Below, one piece after another: positions 1-7,085 of a stretch of 9,240 bases of DNA. Below the pieces are notes generated by a model. It ran no database searches. It was not told the DNA's origin and saw only the letters and a program-made list of their open reading frames with translations. The stretch spans positions 1 through 9,240 of the forward strand of contig CANTHI010000110.1 in assembly GCA_947653505.1 (NCBI GenBank), read 5' to 3'. Source of the stretch: an uncultured Eubacterium sp. GTDB taxonomy: Bacteria; Bacillota_A; Clostridia; Lachnospirales; Lachnospiraceae. Each line of letters opens with the position of its first letter. Positions within the stretch are counted from its first letter, which is position 1. Made by a program: the position numbers and the translations under genes.

Positions 1-284
1 TATGCCAGAAACATAACGTCATTATCAAATACATGGAAACGGATAAAGACCATATTCATTACAGGATAGAAACAGAACCGGCAATGTCTGTTAGTATGAT
101 TGTAAATCTGATGAAAAGTTATACGACATATCCTATATGGGAAAAATATCCGGATTATTTGCGGAAACAGTTTTGGAAAGAACATACATTTTGGACAGAC
201 GGGTATTTTGCCTGCAGTGCAGGAAATGTATCAGAAGAAGCGTTAAAAAAGTATATAGGAAATCAAGGCTGGGAAAGAAGGTGA
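1..284 (+). CDS. tnpA: IS200/IS605 TnpA Y1 transposase, 3' part only
   Basis: This is the single-strand DNA transposase of the element. It nicks and rejoins subterminal hairpin-bearing ends through a covalent phosphotyrosine. The reading frame is already open at base 3 (CQKHNVIIKY before the first ATG at 33), so that ATG is internal and the gene's 5' end lies outside the window. Visible are the metal-binding HUH motif (DKDHIHY, about 48-65) and the catalytic tyrosine in KKYIGNQG, codon 252-254, followed by the usual short tail. About 94 codons are present, against roughly 130-150 for the family. No frameshift is seen in this portion, so the gene is probably intact. The stop (282-284) lies within the ribosome binding site of tnpB, which suggests coupled translation. 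Confidence 0.88.
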   Translation, partial: CQKHNVIIKYMETDKDHIHYRIETEPAMSVSMIVNLMKSYTTYPIWEKYPDYLRKQFWKEHTFWTDGYFACSAGNVSEEALKKYIGNQGWERR

Positions 285-290
285 CAGTAA

Positions 291-1436
291 ATGTTAAAAG
301 CGTATAAATACAGAATGTATCCTGATAATGAGCAGAAAGTACAGATAGCAAAAACATTTGGCTGTTGCCGTTTTGTGTACAATAATACACTTGCATACCG
401 GAAAGAAAAGTACGAAAAAGAGGAAAAATCTGTCAGCAGAACAGACTGTAATAATTACTGCAACAGGGAATTAAAGAAAGAATACGAATGGCTGAAGGAA
501 GCTGATAAGTTTGCCTTAACAAATGCGATTTATAACATGGATTCTGCATATCAGAAATTTTTCAGGGAACATGCAGGATATCCGAAATTCAAAAGCAAAC
601 ATGATAACCATAAGTCTTATACTACAAATTTCACAAATGGGAATATTGCAGTGGATTTTGAGGGTGGAAAGATAAAACTTCCAAAGTTAAAAGAAGTAAA
701 AGCAAAAGTGCACAGGGAATTTGCCGGACAGGTAAAATCAGCAACAGTTTCGCAGGTACCAGGTGGGAAATATTATGTGTCGATACTTGTAGAAACAGAG
801 CATCCAGAGATACCACATACAGATAAAAATATCGGTCTGGACTTAGGCATTAAGGATTTATGCATTACATCAGATGGGGAAAAGTACGGGAATCCCAAAA
901 TAATAAAGAAGCATGAAAGAAAGCTTGCGAAACTGCAGAGACAGCTTGCACATAAAGAAAAAAGAAGCAGAAATTATTATAAACAGAAAAAGAAAATCGT
1001 ACGTTGCCATGAGAAGATTACAAATACCAGAAAAGATTATCTGCATAAAGTTTCCCATAAGATTATCAGCGAAAACCAGGTGATAGTTTCAGAGAACTTA
1101 CAGATAAAAAATATGGTAAAGAATCATCATTTAGCAAAATCAATAGCAGATGTGTCGTGGTACGAATTAACAAGGCAGTTGGAATATAAGGCGGCGTGGA
1201 ATGGGAGGAAGTACATCAAAACAGATACATTCTATGCAAGCAGCCAGATATGCTCTGATTGCGGATATCAAAATGTCAATACAAAAGATTTATCAGTAAG
1301 GGAGTGGGCATGTCCCATTTGTGGAGCAAAGCATGACAGAGATATTAATGCTGCAAAGAACATTTTAGCAGAAGGATTACGGCAAAGGACTGCCCGAATT
1401 AACGCCTGTGGAGATAGTAGGTTACGGGGTCGATGA
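291..1436 (+). CDS. tnpB: TnpB RNA-guided RuvC nuclease (IS605 OrfB)
   Basis: TnpB is the transposon-encoded, omega-RNA-guided DNA endonuclease ancestral to Cas12. It cuts the empty donor site next to a TAM and so helps the element persist. The protein has 381 residues, normal for the family. The N-terminus ([14 protein letters not shown]) is the standard start of the OrfB helix-turn-helix/wedge region. RuvC-I is [10 protein letters not shown] with D184, RuvC-II is [12 protein letters not shown] with E268, and RuvC-III is [11 protein letters not shown] with D351 as the likely metal ligand. Between II and III is a CxxC...CxxC zinc finger (C321, C324, C341, C344). All catalytic positions are present, so the nuclease is probably active. 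The ATG at 291 follows an AAGGTGA that overlaps the tnpA stop. The last few residues (after INACGDS) depart from the usual family ending because the frame shifts at a G run near 1426-1429. Confidence 0.95.
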   Translation: MLKAYKYRMYPDNEQKVQIAKTFGCCRFVYNNTLAYRKEKYEKEEKSVSRTDCNNYCNRELKKEYEWLKEADKFALTNAIYNMDSAYQKFFREHAGYPKFKSKHDNHKSYTTNFTNGNIAVDFEGGKIKLPKLKEVKAKVHREFAGQVKSATVSQVPGGKYYVSILVETEHPEIPHTDKNIGLDLGIKDLCITSDGEKYGNPKIIKKHERKLAKLQRQLAHKEKRSRNYYKQKKKIVRCHEKITNTRKDYLHKVSHKIISENQVIVSENLQIKNMVKNHHLAKSIADVSWYELTRQLEYKAAWNGRKYIKTDTFYASSQICSDCGYQNVNTKDLSVREWACPICGAKHDRDINAAKNILAEGLRQRTARINACGDSRLRGR

Positions 1437-1475
1437 AGCAGGAAGCCCATTGGCTTTAGACAATGGGTAGTTCAC
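1340..1475 (+). ncRNA. Probable omega RNA (reRNA) scaffold of TnpB; 5' limit approximate
   Basis: In characterised IS200/IS605 elements the guide RNA of TnpB comes from the 3' end of tnpB plus the right end of the element, and the guide is the flanking DNA just past the element. Here the corresponding stretch covers the last ~95 bases of tnpB and the right-end hairpin at 1446-1467. The 3' boundary is set by the inferred element end. The 5' boundary is a guess from the known size of such RNAs (about 130 nt or more). The placement rests on family knowledge; only the hairpin is read directly. Confidence 0.5.
1446..1467 (+). repeat. Right-end hairpin of the IS605-type element
   Basis: CCCATTG (1446-1452) pairs perfectly with CAATGGG (1461-1467) around an 8-base loop, followed by TAGTTCAC. 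This is the subterminal structure recognised by TnpA on single-stranded DNA, and it would also be the terminal stem of the omega RNA. It is not followed by a T run, so it should not act as a rho-independent terminator. Transcription from the element could therefore run into the operon that starts 88 bases further on. Confidence 0.72.
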
Positions 1476-1544
1476 AGAAGTATGTTACCAGATAGGGAAA
1501 AACATATTGCCATACATTTTTGATATTTCAGGCTTATTTTTGTC

Positions 1545-1556
1545 AGGAGAAGGAGA
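1545..1556 (+). promoter_or_regulatory. Tandem Shine-Dalgarno that fixes the start of the membrane protein gene
   Basis: Two back-to-back AGGAGA hexamers end 7 bases before the ATG at 1564. An in-frame TTG at 1507 would add 19 residues, but it has no ribosome binding site and its extension would be made partly from this purine block. The ATG at 1564 is therefore the better start. Confidence 0.75.
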
Positions 1557-1563
1557 CCTGGTT

Positions 1564-2097
1564 ATGCGTTATGGTATTTTAGGCCTGTTGATACTGGTAT
1601 TGTCAGTGGTGGGGATAGGTATCCTGGCTGTCCTCTGCCAGAGACGACGGGAAGTAGAAAAAGTCAGGCAGGAATTTATAAAGCGGATTAAAAATTTTTC
1701 TGGAATGATAGACCCTCTGGATCAGGCTGTAAGGAAAGGAGAGACAGAAGTGGCTGCCATGCTGCTGCAGTTTTTTGAACAGCAGATGGAAGACTGCCCC
1801 ATGCTGGCGGCTTTTTTCCGGAATCAGATTGTGATGCCTGTGGCGGGAGAACTGGATCCGCTCGCAGCTGGCAGAGACTGGATTGCTTTTCTGGAGTCGT
1901 GTGGATTAAGGCATGATACGGTTTCAGACATTCTGGTTGTGGATTGTCAGAATGCCACGCGGTATATGATCGACAGACCCTGTAAGCTGGGAGACCAGAT
2001 CCGGGTGATACGGGCCAGCTGGTATCTTGAGGATGAGCAGGATACCGGCGGTCTTTTGGTAGAACAAGGGACGGCGCAATTAGTGGAAGAGGAATAA
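1564..2097 (+). CDS. Small membrane-anchored protein, faintly GrpE-like C-terminal part; first gene of the Hsp70/HerA operon
   Basis: The protein has 177 residues and I do not recognise it as a named family. An N-terminal hydrophobic segment (about residues 4-25, GILGLLILVLSVVGIGILAV) is followed by a QRRR stop-transfer and a charged helix (REVEKVRQEFIKRIKNF), so the rest is predicted cytoplasmic. The middle is helical. The end (GDQIRVIRASWYLEDE, then LLVEQGTAQLVEEE) reads as a short beta structure resembling the C-terminal wing of GrpE-type nucleotide exchange factors. That resemblance is weak and rests partly on the neighbour: the Hsp70-like gene starts 4 bases after this stop. If right, it would be a membrane-tethered exchange factor or anchor for that ATPase. 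An alternative is a generic scaffold subunit. No clear promoter was found in the 88 bases between the IS end and this ATG; the native promoter may have been displaced by the insertion. Confidence 0.8.
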   Translation: MRYGILGLLILVLSVVGIGILAVLCQRRREVEKVRQEFIKRIKNFSGMIDPLDQAVRKGETEVAAMLLQFFEQQMEDCPMLAAFFRNQIVMPVAGELDPLAAGRDWIAFLESCGLRHDTVSDILVVDCQNATRYMIDRPCKLGDQIRVIRASWYLEDEQDTGGLLVEQGTAQLVEEE

Positions 2098-2101
2098 TGC
2101 T

Positions 2102-4039
2102 ATGATGAAAAAATTACAGAGTGAAAAATATCAGAGACGGATAGGCGTGGATTTGGGAGCGAGTACATCTGTGCTCTATTATGCGGATTTTGTGGACGGA
2201 AAATTATCTATGGGTAATTATCTTAGTTTTGACGGGATGAGGTATGTACCGACGCTGATCTATGGTGATCCGCAAGCGGATGAAAAGATATCTTTTGGAT
2301 GGGAAGCGCAAATGGATGCAAACCTGGACATCGGGAAGCTCCATGCAGATTTTAAGATGGCATTATCTGATGCCATGCAGGAGACGGAAGCGAAAGAATA
2401 TGTACGTCTGTTTTACAGGTATCTGTATCAGTACTACCAGAAGCATGCTCTGTATGACAGTGAAAATACTCCTGACAGGGACAATACTTGTACTTTTGTG
2501 ACCTATCCGGTAAAATTTTCAGCTGCGCTTGCTGACTTTCTCAGGGAAGCTGCTGAAGATGGTGGGGCGGGCTTTCCTAACGTAACGATGATCAGCGAGT
2601 CTGAGGCTGCCATGTGGTATGCTGCACATACGCAGACACAGGAAACCCGGTGTGTGCTGGATGCGTTTTCTAAGAATGTGCTCACAGTTTTGGGTATTGA
2701 TATGGGGGCAGGTACGACGGATATTGAGATATTTTCGTTTGACAGGCAGGAGGGGCATATTCGTAACGTATTGGGGCGCTCAAAGAATCCGGAGTTTAGC
2801 TTTGCAGGCAGGGAGATCGACGCAGGTCTGGCCGGATATTATCAGGAACTTATCGGACCGGATTTATGTATCTGTCTATCCGGAGAGAGCAGGAATGCAG
2901 AGTTTGGGAAGCGGATCCTTATGCGCATCGTAAAAACATTTAAAGAAAGCACAGTTTCTGAGCGGCTGAACACGAACCGTACCGTGACAGCTGTTCCGGG
3001 GGATCTGGCTGGACCACTTTATGTACTAAATCCGGACGATTGTGGTAAGATTTTTCAAAAAGCGGCTTTTGACAGGGAGAAGTTTCAGACGATGTTTGCT
3101 GATTATCTGTCCCAATTTCCAAAACTTTTGAAAAATGCGCTGCAGGATGCTGAAATACACGAGGAAGAAATAGATCTGGTGGTACTTACCGGCGGGCACA
3201 GCCAATGGTATTTTGTGCAGGATATGCTCTGCGATGTACTTTCGCTGAACGTGCTGCATGCGGATGGGAAGGAGTTGTGGCCTGTCATACGATTTAAAGG
3301 TGAGGAAGCAATTGCGGTAGCCCGCGGAGCTGCAATTTATGAACAGATCAGGCGGGAGCCAGAGCCGCTGGGTGAAGCAGACCGCCTGAGGCCAGATGCA
3401 CAACAGGAGGATGCTGTGGCGCAGACGGAGCTTGGGAAATGCTACTATTACGGGACTGGGGAAAAGAAAGATTACATGGAGGCGGCTTACTGGTTTAAGA
3501 AAGCTGCAAAACAGCACAATGCCGAAGCCTGTTATCTGTTCGGAGAGTGTTATCTTTATGGACGCGGCGTAGAACAGAACTATCATAAGGCGTCCAGGTG
3601 GTTCGCGCGATCAGCAGATCATGGATACGAGAAGGCCTGTCATGCCTGGCTGATACTGGAGCGTGAGCAAAATATTTACGGAAGCTTTGATGTAAAGATT
3701 CAGCCGATCCATCATGTACGCGGATTTCCGTTAAAGCCTTGTGATTGTTACAGAGATTTCGAGAAAGACAAACCTTATATTGAAGAAATTCCTGCATATT
3801 CTGAATGTAATATTCTGATTGGTGCGGGCATAAATCTGATAGATGAATATGTCCGCGACATTGGATGGGGAGATATCCTGCTGATAACGATCAGGAAGGG
3901 AAAACGGTTAACGGAAATAATACAGGGAAATTTTTATGCGCTTAAATGCTTATCGGATGGAATCGAGAGGAAAATGGCAACTGCCCTTGGCTTGTGGTAT
4001 GAGATGGATCATATCCGGGGCTTTTTTGAAAAGATATAA
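2102..4039 (+). CDS. Hsp70/actin-fold ATPase with C-terminal Sel1 repeats and an unrecognised terminal domain
   Basis: This 645-residue ATPase has an Hsp70-type nucleotide-binding domain at residues 12 to ~420. Phosphate-1 is GVDLGASTSV (D17), connect-1 is SESEAAMWYAA (165-175), phosphate-2 is GIDMGAGTTDIEIF (D200), the adenosine loop is VVLTGGHSQW (G364, G365), and EEAIAVARGAA (401-411) is connect-2. DFKMAL (K85) may supply the catalytic lysine. Canonical Hsp70s continue into a beta-sandwich substrate-binding domain and lid. Here those are missing, replaced by two Sel1 repeats of 36 residues (about 438-473 and 474-509; AYWFKKAA and ASRWFARSA are the hallmark helices) and a ~125-residue domain I cannot assign. 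It is therefore unlikely to be a housekeeping DnaK and more likely a nucleotide switch binding partner proteins through Sel1. Two start codons stand in tandem (2102, 2105) behind GGAAGAGG. Coupling to the gene upstream (4-base gap) is likely. Confidence 0.92.
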   Translation: MMKKLQSEKYQRRIGVDLGASTSVLYYADFVDGKLSMGNYLSFDGMRYVPTLIYGDPQADEKISFGWEAQMDANLDIGKLHADFKMALSDAMQETEAKEYVRLFYRYLYQYYQKHALYDSENTPDRDNTCTFVTYPVKFSAALADFLREAAEDGGAGFPNVTMISESEAAMWYAAHTQTQETRCVLDAFSKNVLTVLGIDMGAGTTDIEIFSFDRQEGHIRNVLGRSKNPEFSFAGREIDAGLAGYYQELIGPDLCICLSGESRNAEFGKRILMRIVKTFKESTVSERLNTNRTVTAVPGDLAGPLYVLNPDDCGKIFQKAAFDREKFQTMFADYLSQFPKLLKNALQDAEIHEEEIDLVVLTGGHSQWYFVQDMLCDVLSLNVLHADGKELWPVIRFKGEEAIAVARGAAIYEQIRREPEPLGEADRLRPDAQQEDAVAQTELGKCYYYGTGEKKDYMEAAYWFKKAAKQHNAEACYLFGECYLYGRGVEQNYHKASRWFARSADHGYEKACHAWLILEREQNIYGSFDVKIQPIHHVRGFPLKPCDCYRDFEKDKPYIEEIPAYSECNILIGAGINLIDEYVRDIGWGDILLITIRKGKRLTEIIQGNFYALKCLSDGIERKMATALGLWYEMDHIRGFFEKI

Positions 4040-4114
4040 GAGGCGCTGATCGTGCCAGATACATAAAAATGGGCTGCGAATCTAAGGAACAGTTCCTAAA
4101 AAAGGGAGGGAAAT

Positions 4115-6787
4115 ATGCTATATCAGTCAGAAAGCCTGAAATCGCGGGCATCAGAAATAATGCGGGATGTCAGGGACAGTTTTTATTATATTGGAAATGA
4201 AATGATTGACAGCACGCAAAGGGGACTGCGCAGTGTTGTGGAGAGAGCGCACACAGAGGCTATGCTTGGAAACGTTCAAAGACAATTGGAAAAGGGCGAA
4301 CTGATCCTGCCGGACGACGCGATTCAAAACTCCGTTCGCTCAGCGCTTGACCGGGACTTTTTAAACATGCACAACAACTGGGCACAATTCGAGCAGCCGG
4401 ATGAGCTTTTTTTCCAGCAGGGCTGGCTGAGGCTGATCCGTCTGCCGGTTTCTCCGCTGGAAGAAAAGGCCTATGCGCTGTATCCCCGCTGGCAGAATGC
4501 GATAGCCACGATCCATGCCCTGAACCATCGTCTTTGCTATGTGCTGATGCGTCGGAAAGGGGAAACGAGGCTTTATATCGGAGCAATACCAGGAAAACAG
4601 GAGGAAGGCCGTGGCGCGGAATGTCAGATGCAGCTGGGACAGGCGATCGAAAGCCAGATGCCTGGGATTGGGACGGAGTACCTGGACAGACAGGGTGCGC
4701 AGACAGCGTTTTCTCCGTTAAAAATACTGACCTGCTGCGGTACTGTAACCGGAATACCATCGATCCGTAAAATTACGGAGTACGGCGAATATCAGACGAT
4801 GGATCAGATTGCTATGGGATTGCGTAAGAATGGTGTGGAGCAGGATTTTGCCGTAGTCATTCACGCGCAGCCAGTACCAGACAGTGAAATTGTGAAAACC
4901 CTGCGTACGATGGAGAATCTTGGATCAGAAATCCATTCGCTGACAAAATATACCAGATCCGGTTCTGTGAACAGGAGTGATACGATTTCTGTCACAGATA
5001 CCAGAGGAAATTCAGCCAGTCTGGATATTAAAGCAGGTATCAGCAAGATCCTGTCGGCAAATCTGGGTGCGAATATCGCTGCTTCCATATCGTCTTCACA
5101 GGCGTCTGGTGCAGCCGTAGGAAGATCAGAAACTGTTTCTGTGGAGTATATTAATAAATCTGCCATCTATTGCGAGGAGGTTCTGGATAAGCATATCGCC
5201 CGTCTGAAGGCAGGCAGGAACCTCGGATTCTGGAAGATAGGCGTCTATGTTCTGGCGCAGTCACAATCTGTAGTACAGACCGTGATGGGAATGCTGCGGG
5301 CGGTTTATTCTGGCGACGATACCTATATTGAGCCGATCCGCACGATTTCTCTGCCGCAAAATTCCGGAGCAGATGTCCTGATCCGGATGTTTCAGCATGT
5401 GCCTTACCCGCGCCAGTCTGTTGCCTCTGTTTTGGGAGAAATCTATCAGGATTATGCTACGCCAATGACTACAGAGGAACTGTCTATTGCCACGAGTCTC
5501 CCACGGCTGGATCTTCCGGGATTCCGTCTGGTGCGGAGTGCGGCCCGCTTTGCCACCCGTCCGCCGCAGGCAGAGGGTGAAAAAACAATTCAGCTGGGGG
5601 AGATTCTGGATACCGGTGTGCCCACGCATCAGATGTACCGTCAGCAGACCAGCCTCCTGTCACAGCATGTGCTGGTCACAGGGACCAGCGGTGCAGGCAA
5701 GACCTATACATGCCAGACGATACTGGAGCAGACGGAGGCGATGGGAATCCCCTTTTTGGTAATTGAACCGACAAAGGACGAGTATCTGGAATGGGCGGTT
5801 CGTCAGAATAAGGAGGCAGGAAAGGAGAAAATACTTGTCTTTGCTCCGGGCCGGCATGATAGTACCGGAAACCTCAGAGAGCTGAGACTGAATCTTTTCC
5901 AGCCAGCAGGGATTCCGGGTGCGCAGCTGGATATGCAGGGACACCTGGACCGGCTGAAATCTGCTTTTATTGGCAGCATGACGGAATCAGACATACCTGC
6001 ATTCATGATGGAGGAGATTCTGTATACATATGTTGCCAGCCAGATGGATGTGAAAGACTACGCTTCTTTTGGCAATGGCAATCCGTTGGAGAGTCTGTTT
6101 ACAGATGACGGAACACTGAAGTATCCCTTTCTGGAAGGAATGGAACGGATGGCTGGAACTGTTGTGCAGAACCGGATTCGCCCGCTGCTATTGGGATGGA
6201 AAAAAAATCTGTTTCATACGCAGCGTTCCACCAGCTTCCAGGATCTGTTTCAGCGCTATAGTGTGGTAATAAACCTCTCACATCTGACAGACGACAGGGA
6301 TAAAGTGTTTGTCATGTCCGTCCTGCTGATCGCACTCTGGGAATATCGTGAGTCGGAGTACCGGTATGATGACGTATATAAACAGGCGGCAAATCAGAAA
6401 CGTCTGATGCATTTAACGCTGATTGAGGAGGCGCACCGGTTAATGCCGGATATCGCTCCGGATGGGCTGCAGAGCAGCCGGACGATTGCGAATACAGCGA
6501 AGATGTCTGGCAATCTGCTCGCTGAAATACGGGATTATGGGGAAGGCTGTATCATTGTGGATCAGATTCCGGTTCGCCTGATGCCAGACGTAATTAAAAA
6601 TACGGGTCTTAAAATCATCCACAGGCTAAATTCTCTGGACGATATGAAAACGATTTCTGGCAGTATGATGCTACGGCGGGACCAGGAGGCTGTCATCGGT
6701 ACGCTCCAGCGTGGCCAGGCTGTGATCCGGAGTGAATTTGATGATGCAGCTGCCTGGATCAGGGTATGTAAACCAGAAAATAAATAG
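4115..6787 (+). CDS. HerA/FtsK-type ATPase (DUF87), 890 residues
   Basis: This is a large P-loop ATPase of the HerA/FtsK translocase group. Walker A is GTSGAGKT (523-530), preceded by HVLVTG and followed by FLVIEPTKDEY, the usual DUF87 layout. Walker B is LTLIEEAHRL, with E771/E772 at the catalytic site. Further on, IVDQIPVRLMPDV (Q817) and GLKIIHRL (R837) match the position of the HerA sensor and arginine-finger segment. Members form hexameric rings that pump DNA or, in secretion systems, work on protein. The first ~500 residues are not recognisable to me: a helical N-terminus, a mixed middle, and a Ser/Ala/Gly-rich stretch at 277-349. No transmembrane segment is evident. The ATG follows GGGAGGG at 4104-4110. 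A 75-base gap separates it from the Hsp70-like gene, with no convincing terminator, so one operon is likely. It lacks the NurA partner of archaeal HerA; the neighbours suggest an Hsp70-controlled or membrane-docked pump. Confidence 0.92.
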   Translation: MLYQSESLKSRASEIMRDVRDSFYYIGNEMIDSTQRGLRSVVERAHTEAMLGNVQRQLEKGELILPDDAIQNSVRSALDRDFLNMHNNWAQFEQPDELFFQQGWLRLIRLPVSPLEEKAYALYPRWQNAIATIHALNHRLCYVLMRRKGETRLYIGAIPGKQEEGRGAECQMQLGQAIESQMPGIGTEYLDRQGAQTAFSPLKILTCCGTVTGIPSIRKITEYGEYQTMDQIAMGLRKNGVEQDFAVVIHAQPVPDSEIVKTLRTMENLGSEIHSLTKYTRSGSVNRSDTISVTDTRGNSASLDIKAGISKILSANLGANIAASISSSQASGAAVGRSETVSVEYINKSAIYCEEVLDKHIARLKAGRNLGFWKIGVYVLAQSQSVVQTVMGMLRAVYSGDDTYIEPIRTISLPQNSGADVLIRMFQHVPYPRQSVASVLGEIYQDYATPMTTEELSIATSLPRLDLPGFRLVRSAARFATRPPQAEGEKTIQLGEILDTGVPTHQMYRQQTSLLSQHVLVTGTSGAGKTYTCQTILEQTEAMGIPFLVIEPTKDEYLEWAVRQNKEAGKEKILVFAPGRHDSTGNLRELRLNLFQPAGIPGAQLDMQGHLDRLKSAFIGSMTESDIPAFMMEEILYTYVASQMDVKDYASFGNGNPLESLFTDDGTLKYPFLEGMERMAGTVVQNRIRPLLLGWKKNLFHTQRSTSFQDLFQRYSVVINLSHLTDDRDKVFVMSVLLIALWEYRESEYRYDDVYKQAANQKRLMHLTLIEEAHRLMPDIAPDGLQSSRTIANTAKMSGNLLAEIRDYGEGCIIVDQIPVRLMPDVIKNTGLKIIHRLNSLDDMKTISGSMMLRRDQEAVIGTLQRGQAVIRSEFDDAAAWIRVCKPENK

Positions 6788-6791
6788 GAGG
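6786..6791 (+). promoter_or_regulatory. Consensus Shine-Dalgarno overlapping the HerA stop codon
   Basis: AGGAGG at 6786-6791 overlaps the TAG stop (6785-6787) and lies 8 bases before the ATG at 6800. A perfect site with ideal spacing in front of a 34-codon reading frame indicates that a full-length, translationally coupled fourth gene once followed here. Confidence 0.7.
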
Positions 6792-6799
6792 ATCAATAA

Positions 6800-6992
6800 A
6801 TGGCGCACAAATCAGATACTGGCCCTTACAATATCTGGAACATAGATGTTGACCCTGGCACAACGACTTCTGCGATTCATTGTGCAGATATCGTAAGAGG
6901 ATGACGATGTTTACTTTTGGGGAAAACCAGACAGTAATATCAATCCTCTTTTAAGGTGTGGCCAGGAATATCATACATTGACTATTTATTAA
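6800..6992 (+). pseudogene. Decayed N-terminal fragment of a second Hsp70/actin-like ATPase gene
   Basis: From the ATG at 6800 a 34-residue frame encodes a phosphate-1 loop (DVDPGTTTSA, then HCADIVRG) and stops at 6902-6904. The frame one base on (from 6900) continues as DVYFWGKPDSN and ends in NPLLRCGQEYHTLTIY with a stop at 6990-6992. Set against the operon's own Hsp70-like protein, the first part matches residues 14-33 without gaps at 10 of 20 positions (ADIVRG against ADFVDG). The last 16 residues match 39-54 at 6 of 16. This is therefore the first ~55 codons of a paralogue, broken by a one-base shift and missing everything downstream. A 34-residue translated peptide is possible but would have no ATPase fold. 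The short frame at 7015-7080 (GKSCAEITRIFKEKF) may be a further piece of the same gene, but I cannot show it. Confidence 0.7.
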
Positions 6993-7006
6993 GAAAAAAG
7001 TATAAT
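6978..7006 (+). promoter_or_regulatory. Strong sigma-A-type promoter for the nuclease/ATPase gene
   Basis: TTGACT (6978-6983) and TATAAT (7001-7006) are separated by exactly 17 bases that include an A-rich stretch. The -10 is perfect and the -35 differs from consensus only in the last base. Transcription should start near 7013, giving a leader of about 91 bases before the ATG at 7104. The -35 lies inside the decayed Hsp70-like sequence, so the gene downstream is transcribed independently of the HerA operon. Confidence 0.8.
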
Positions 7007-7033
7007 ATGTTCCAATGATACAGCAGGGCAAAA

Positions 7034-7079
7034 GCTGTGCGGAGATCACCCGCATTTTCAAAGAAAAATTCCGCGCAGC
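7034..7079 (+). promoter_or_regulatory. Leader stem-loop upstream of the nuclease/ATPase start
   Basis: GCTGTGCGG (7034-7042) can pair along all nine bases with CCGCGCAGC (7071-7079), with one G-U pair, closing a 28-base loop. It sits in the predicted 5' leader about 20 bases after the transcription start and ends 6 bases before the AAGGAGG. It could stabilise the message or influence ribosome access. No known riboswitch or T-box pattern is recognised in it, and it could also be a by-product of decayed coding sequence. Confidence 0.4.
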
Positions 7080-7085
7080 ATGTAT

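Larger units (their letters stand above)
1..1475 (+). mobile_element. IS200/IS605-family insertion sequence, right-hand part (left end outside window)
   Basis: The element carries a Y1 HUH transposase gene (truncated by the window edge), a tnpB gene 6 bases after it, and a subterminal imperfect palindrome at 1446-1467 followed by TAGTTCAC, which fits the right end of this family. These elements move as single-stranded DNA by 'peel and paste', have no terminal inverted repeats and make no target duplication. The exact right cleavage site is inferred at about 1475. Its AT-rich, lysine-rich coding contrasts with the richer codon use of the downstream operon, which fits recent acquisition. Confidence 0.88.

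Noticed and set aside
1507..1563. TTG-initiated N-terminal extension of the small membrane protein
   Set aside because: No ribosome binding site before the TTG, and the extension overlaps the tandem AGGAGA that serves the ATG at 1564.
3026..3586. Long minus-strand frame (186 codons) opposite the Hsp70-like gene
   Set aside because: Its composition is that of an antisense shadow, there is no ribosome binding site, and the plus-strand gene has clear domain motifs across the stretch.
4083..4096. Small palindrome (AGGAACAGTTCCT) followed by AAAAAA as a terminator or operator before the HerA gene
   Set aside because: The stem is only 5-6 pairs with a tiny loop, followed by A and not T on the coding strand. 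It probably has no strong effect.
4260..4760. Minus-strand frame (166 codons) opposite the start of the HerA gene
   Set aside because: Ser/Pro-rich antisense translation with no start signal; the plus-strand frame is continuous with the ATPase.
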